A stretch of 64,000 bases of DNA from NCBI GenBank assembly GCA_963700515.1, contig CAVOXY010000021.1, positions 186,001 through 250,000 on the forward strand. The letters run 5' to 3'. Shown piece by piece: positions 59,579 through 64,000 of this stretch. Numbering within the stretch: the stretch's first letter is position 1; every line of letters begins with the position of its first letter. The notes beneath the pieces were generated by a model, which had not been told where the DNA came from, ran no database searches, and saw only the letters and a list, made by a program, of their open reading frames with translations. Position numbers and translations under genes: made by a program. The DNA is from JAJRVM01 sp963700515. Lineage in GTDB: Bacteria > Planctomycetota > Planctomycetia > Pirellulales > Pirellulaceae.

Positions 59579-60990
59579 TCAGTGTACCGGTCCACCGGCG
59601 CCGAAGAAGGCGGGCCCCACCAGGGGGAAGTAGCCCGGTGGCGGCCCGACAAAGCGATAGGTTCCCCCGTTGGCGGCGGCGATCCGTTGAAGAGTCACTT
59701 CGCCCTCTCGGCTGTAAAACCCCACACAGTGAACAATGGTCTTGGGCTGGCGGCCGTCGGTGGAATGCTCGCTGAAATTATTGCGCAACAGATAATTCTC
59801 AGTTTCCCCGCCGTCATGAAACTCGCCGTCGCTCAGCAGGAAAATGGCGTCGGGGTGGAGCTTCTGCAGAGCGTACACCACGGCTCCGTGGGGATTGGTG
59901 TCCGCCTCGAGCTGGATGGTACTCATCCATTGAATCAGCCCATCGATGTTTTCCGTCGTGGGAGACACAAATCCTGGTTCAGGACGACTCTTTAGTGAGT
60001 ATCGGGTGTGTTTGAAGTTCCACTTTCCCAATTTCAGTCGCTCCGTATCTCGATCAAAGAAGATGACGTAGAAAAGCTGATCCTGGCCCAGACGCCGCAC
60101 CGCGGACTCGAGTTCTCGCAGCGCATCGGCGAACTTCAAACGCATGCTGGTCGAGCTGTCTACGATGAATACGAACCGATCCCCCTGTGCCTGGATGCCG
60201 TAAAACTGAGCACCTCCTCCACTGGCAGCCCCGTCTCGCTTGCCGCTACGTTTCAGTTCCATGGAGGCGCCGATAGCGTCTGCGTAGGCAGAGAAAGATG
60301 GCGATTCCGCGATGGCGTCTGGGGACGGGAGTGTCGGAGGTGCTCCCAGGTCCAGCGCGGACATCGGTCAGTTCATCAGCGTCCAGGAGAAGGTCGTCGG
60401 TGTTTCTGCTGGGATCACGCAACACGATCGGCGGTGACATGTCAGGCACGATCTCAGGATCGGCTGGACTGCTGCCGATGAGAATTGCGGGGAGCATTTC
60501 CGTACTGACGGATTGTGAAGAGCCCGCAAGCGATGAGCAAAACGCTGTGGACGATGGCACTGACGAGCCAACTGGGGGCCGATCTCAGCGGATGTCCAGT
60601 GGATGACGGTTGCTGTGCTACGACAAGTACGGCGGCATCCGAAGACTGTTGAGAGCCTTCCAGCCAGCGGGGTCGTTTGACGGCTGGGTGTGACGATTCG
60701 GGAGCACCGCGCGAGTGGCGACAGAGAATCGGAGTACGCCTGCCGCATGACGCTCGTCGGCACCGTCGATGGCCGTCGTGGACTGGGCCTTGGTCTCGGA
60801 TGACTCTGGCGGACGCCGAATCGGTCGCTTCGTCAGCGGGTACAACGGCTGAGCCATCCTGGAGTTCACGGATCCGAGCCCGCAAGGCCGCCGCGCGAGC
60901 CACTCGGTCCCGGCGATTGCCGCGATGCACCTTGTGCGGCTGAGCCGTGCTGGCAGGCTCGACATGTGAACAGCGGTCTGCGGAGTCCAT
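59579..60990 (-). CDS. Membrane-anchored VWA-domain protein, two frame changes
   Basis: About 470 residues when joined; start probably the ATG at 60990. The N-terminal cytoplasmic part is charged (RVARAAALRARIREL); a membrane helix follows (APSWLVSAIVHSVLLIACGL). After a frame change near 60500 it reads ADPEIVPDMSPPIVLRDPSR, after one near 60350 SALDLGAPPTLPSPDAIAES. The C-terminal VWA domain has the MIDAS motif RFVFIVDSSTSMRLKFADAL, then LFYVIFFDRDTERLKLG, DAIFLLSDGEFHDGGET and IVHCVGFYSREGEVTLQRIA. Planctomycete proteins of this make-up are frequent, function unknown. The N-terminal reading is less certain than the VWA part. Confidence 0.78.
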
Positions 60991-61008
60991 ACCATCCTCC
61001 GGACACAA

Positions 61009-61502
61009 GTTCTTTGCCAGGATCCTGGGAAGCGTTCGTCTACGTTGGCATCATAAAGCGAGCATTTTCAGTCGAATCAGCGAACCGGGGCCACAGAAAA
61101 AAGCTACCGGCAATTATATGCCATCTAGCGGCATTTCAAGAGCTTTTGTCGAGTGATTCGCCCACGTTCTGGCGAACGCTGCCACGGCAAACGGGAGTTT
61201 CATCTGGAGTATGAGCAGTGAAACGCCACTGTTTCGCTGGGAAATGCCAGGCGGGATATGTGTGCCGTTTTCTTCCTATCGAGTCGGGGCACCGCAACTC
61301 CATTCCCCGGCAGGTCGCTATTCTCGAAAGGGATCTGGTTCGAACAAAGAGTGCGCTTACAATCTGGTCCACGGGCTGATGCACCAATTGCCCAACGACT
61401 CTGCTTGCGGCTACAGTTCCGCTTGAGCTGCTGCAACTTGCGGTGGGTCGCTGACACCCCCACGTACCGGTGAGCATGGCTACGAGAGAATTGAGATGAA
61501 GC
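61009..61502. other. Intergenic region between divergent genes
   Basis: 494 bases; no supported gene. A TTCGCC...GGCGAA inverted repeat near 61158-61180 recalls the GTTCGCC unit at 55762-55823. Confidence 0.45.
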
Positions 61503-62589
61503 ATGAATGACATTATGGTGGGCGTTTTGAAGATCGTGATCGGACTTGTGGTTCTGGTTGGTGGCGGGGAAGTGCTTCTTCGTGGGGCCACCAGACTGGC
61601 CTCGATGCTGCGCATTTCGCCGCTGGTCATTGGCTTAACGGTCGTGGCGTTTGGCACGAGCGCGCCGGAGTTGGCGGTCAGCGTTCAGGCTGCTCTGAGC
61701 GGCCAGGCGGATTTGTCCGTGGGCAACGTGGTGGGAAGCAACCTGTTCAACATCTTGTTCATTCTGGGCCTGTCGGCGGTGATTGCCCCGCTGGTCGTGT
61801 CGATCCAGCTGATACGCTGGGATGTGCCGTTGATGATTTTGTCCGCTGCGTTGATGTTGCTGCTGAGTTGGGATGGACGATTGGGGCGCGTCGACGGGAT
61901 GATGCTCTTTGGCAGCTTGGTCGCCTACGTCGTCTGGACCGTGCGGCAGAGTCGTCGGGAGACGCGACTAACAGAAGCACAACTGCCTCACGAGGAGCGA
62001 GCATCCGCCGCTGGCTGGAAAAGTGTGCTCACCCAGTTGGCGCTGGTCGCCGTCGGGCTGGTCTTGCTCAGTGTTGGGTCGCGGTGGTTAGTTAGCGGCT
62101 CGGTTGTGATCGCCACAGCGCTCGGTGTCAGCCAGCTGATTATCGGGCTGACCATTGTGGCTGTGGGGACATCGCTGCCGGAAGTGATGACTTCCGTGTT
62201 GGCGGTCCTGCACGGTCAGCGTGACATTGCGGTGGGCAACGTTGTGGGGAGCAATATCTTTAACGTGCTGTGCGTGTTGGGACTCTCGTCGCTGGTGTCA
62301 CCAGCAGGGAATTGAAGTCTCGCCGCAGGCGTTGCGATTCGACATTCCTGCCATGATCGCGGTGTCGGTGGCCTGCCTTCCCATTTTCTTCACGGGCCAC
62401 AGAATCTCCCGCTGGGAAGGTATCCTCTTTCTTTTTTACTACTGCATGTATGTCTGCTACCTCGTACTGGTGGCGATGCAGAACGAGTTCGCCAAGCCGT
62501 TTGCCTTGTGGATGGTCCTCTTCGTCACTCCGTTAACGGTCGTGACAATCGGCGTTACCGTTTACCGCCACATGCGCAATCCACGCTGA
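61503..62589 (+). CDS. Calcium/sodium exchanger family protein (CaCA, YrbG type), one frame change
   Basis: About 360 residues. Two inverted alpha repeats are visible: ISPLVIGLTVVAFGTSAPEL with GNVVGSNLFNILFILGLS, and VSQLIIGLTIVAVGTSLPEV with GNVVGSNIFNVLCVLGLS. Ten or so membrane helices; a hydrophilic cytoplasmic loop (RQSRRETRLTEAQLPHEERA) separates the halves. The frame changes near 62305 in a CAGGG context and continues GIEVSPQALRFDIPAMIAVS to the end. It exchanges Na+ (or K+/Na+) for Ca2+ across the cytoplasmic membrane. Monocistronic; convergent with the ThuA gene. Confidence 0.9.
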
Positions 62590-62633
62590 ACGTGCTGTCA
62601 GCGCTGAAATCGAGACTAAGCTTTGAGAAAGCA

Positions 62634-63389
62634 CTAATCGGCAACTTTGCCTGTCGCGGCCCATTCCACACCACGCGCGATCAGGATCCGGCAAGTGGAA
62701 TCCATGATGGCCTTGTGATCGTGGCCGAAGGCATTGTGCACGCTGCGTCCTTTACCGTAGTCGCGCACGAAAACCATCGGTTCGGTCTGGTTGCTCCAGT
62801 CCGAGTCGGCTTTGACCAACACCTGGATCTCTTCATCTCCCTGCAGCTTGGAATAGAGTTCGTCAAAGATCTTGAAGTCCTTCAGGCCCTTCGTGATCGG
62901 ATGTTCGGCGTTGGCGATCTGGCAGGCGAATACGCTTCTCGGTCCGTGTCCCGATGTGCCCATCACCCAGTGACGGCCACACAGTTTGCCGAATTCAGCC
63001 CAGTCGCCATACGAAGCACTGGCCAGATGTTGTACGTAAAACCCTTTGCCTTCTTTGACGAAGTTGATCAGATTCTCTTGGCCCGCATCGGAGAGCATTG
63101 GGAGACTGGCATTGTACATGGTGAAGACAATCACGTCGTAAGCTGGCAGAGCTGTGGCGGACTCGAGGATCGCGGGATCTTCGCAGACCCGCACATTGAA
63201 TTTACCGGTGGCCACGAGTACTTCCCGAGTGGCTTCCGAGATTTCGCGCCAATCGTGATAGGGAGCCACGTCGTCGCCGGCGATCAGGAGAACTTGGATC
63301 TTGGCCGGCTCGTCGGCCGCGCGGGCGATCGTGGCAAACAGCGTAACACACAGACAGAGGAAGCAGGTGGTGAGCAGACGCGAGTGCAT
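62634..63389 (-). CDS. Secreted ThuA-domain protein
   Basis: Intact, 251 residues with signal peptide (CFLCLCVTLFATIARA). The ThuA (class I GATase-like) fold is visible: IQVLLIAGDDVAPYHDWREI, YDVIVFTMYNASLPML, FVKEGKGFYVQHLASASYGD, CGRHWVMGTSGHGPRSVFAC and the His-rich end GRSVHNAFGHDHKAIMDSTC. The cysteine of GATases is replaced by His in QHLA. ThuA proteins are linked to trehalose or related keto-sugar use in rhizobia; in planctomycetes they are secreted and abundant, function open. Confidence 0.88.
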   Translation of the reverse strand: MHSRLLTTCFLCLCVTLFATIARAADEPAKIQVLLIAGDDVAPYHDWREISEATREVLVATGKFNVRVCEDPAILESATALPAYDVIVFTMYNASLPMLSDAGQENLINFVKEGKGFYVQHLASASYGDWAEFGKLCGRHWVMGTSGHGPRSVFACQIANAEHPITKGLKDFKIFDELYSKLQGDEEIQVLVKADSDWSNQTEPMVFVRDYGKGRSVHNAFGHDHKAIMDSTCRILIARGVEWAATGKVAD

Positions 63390-63634
63390 GGTCAGACTCC
63401 TAGGTGGGTATCACGAGGCGGAAACGGACGACGGACGATGAGCTGATAGGATAGCCGAAGGAAATGGCTGCGCACAGCAGTGGCGCAGCTCCGCCGTACC
63501 GGATCCGCGGCGGCGCGACTCTCTCGCATATTTGGCAGCCGGCAGGAGCTTACTTGGTTTCCGCGCACATGAACCGGCTTTCCAGGGACGCGGGACTAGC
63601 ACCCTCATCAGGCAGGGCCTTGAAGCACTGCGTG

Positions 63635-64000
63635 CTACCGTCCGGCACCGAGCCGGTCGTTGTATTGCTCCACAAGAAAGCGGTGCAACCAGATTGGCTC
63701 AAAGCGATATTTCAACGGGCCAATTTGGCGCGGATCGAAATGTTCCATGCCGGACCGATCAAGAATCCGCTGCACGGGGAACGAGAGTTGGCGGCCCCCC
63801 TGCGTGAGGCGGATCTGATCGCTGTCAGACACCGCAAAGAACCCCTCTCCGTCCACGCGATTCTCCGCGAGATACTTGACGGCGATCTGTTCCAGTAATT
63901 GCAGATACAACTCGACATGCTCCGGATGCGCATAGGAGGGTCGGCCATCGCTCTCATAGTCGCGTTCCAACCACGCATCGAAATAGGCCGCCATCATCTT
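63635..64000 (-). CDS. Hypothetical protein, C-terminal part, 5' end off window
   Basis: The frame is open from the window edge to a stop at 63637-63635. It reads YFDAWLERDYESDGRPSYAH, ELYLQLLEQIAVKYLAENRV and FDPRQIGPLKYRFEPIWLHR. I do not recognise a family. Just before this stop a neighbouring frame stays open to about 63525 and reads GSVPDGSTQCFKALPDEGAS, so the true C-terminus may be reached through one more frame change near 63665. Confidence 0.55.
   Translation of the reverse strand, partial: KMMAAYFDAWLERDYESDGRPSYAHPEHVELYLQLLEQIAVKYLAENRVDGEGFFAVSDSDQIRLTQGGRQLSFPVQRILDRSGMEHFDPRQIGPLKYRFEPIWLHRFLVEQYNDRLGAGR

Overview
The window looks like a piece of a Planctomycetota chromosome (Pirellulales-like; my inference). 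It is moderately GC-rich. It carries a PEP-CTERM surface protein, a planctomycete-type ECF sigma factor followed by a large membrane-anchored Ser/Thr kinase, Tat-exported Gfo/Idh/MocA oxidoreductases, DUF1080, ThuA, DUF6259 and ceramidase-like secreted proteins, and many dispersed palindromic intergenic repeats. No rRNA, tRNA, CRISPR array, integrase or intact insertion sequence was seen.

Layout. 1-5405: the N-terminal part of a Tat-exported oxidoreductase, a secreted discoidin-like protein, a divergent pair for lipid-linked sugar chemistry (DPM1-like GT2 and an Agl23-like GT-C membrane protein) and a zinc alcohol dehydrogenase. 5630-39845: a large carbohydrate-utilisation region with GH36-like alpha-galactosidase, GH38-like mannosidase, GH127 arabinofuranosidase, a clan GH-A enzyme, an (alpha/alpha)6 hydrolase, a double-domain acetyl esterase, a nucleoside-hydrolase-like protein, GH116-like glucosidase, GH29 fucosidase, a beta-propeller protein, an SGNH esterase, a second oxidoreductase, a ceramidase-like protein and a DUF6259 protein. 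Most have signal peptides, so the set probably dismantles a branched, acetylated and fucosylated heteroglycan outside the cytoplasm. Broken glycosidase remnants (GH99-like, GH10, one unassigned) are scattered among them. 40277-42377: a glutamine amidotransferase and small membrane proteins. 42392-45582: a compact operon of GT2 glycosyltransferase, polysaccharide pyruvyl transferase and a QueC-like PP-loop ATPase, the best candidate here for an undescribed system. 46307-52340: a CMD/AhpD-like protein, a 51-bp tandem array, heparinase II/III, a membrane protein and an M64 peptidase. 52580-64000: kinase, sigma factor, DUF1080, PDZ and PEP-CTERM proteins, a VWA protein, a Na+/Ca2+ exchanger, a ThuA protein and a partial gene at the edge.

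Two sequence-wide properties matter to a reader. First, about half of the larger genes are split by single-base frame changes, although the protein is readable on both sides; this looks more like indel errors of a draft or long-read assembly than like decay. I give such genes as one CDS with approximate break positions. Second, intergenic DNA is rich in at least five repeat families. One of them, built around AACGGACTTCAGTCCGTT, sits directly against gene 3' ends and appears to supply their stop codons.
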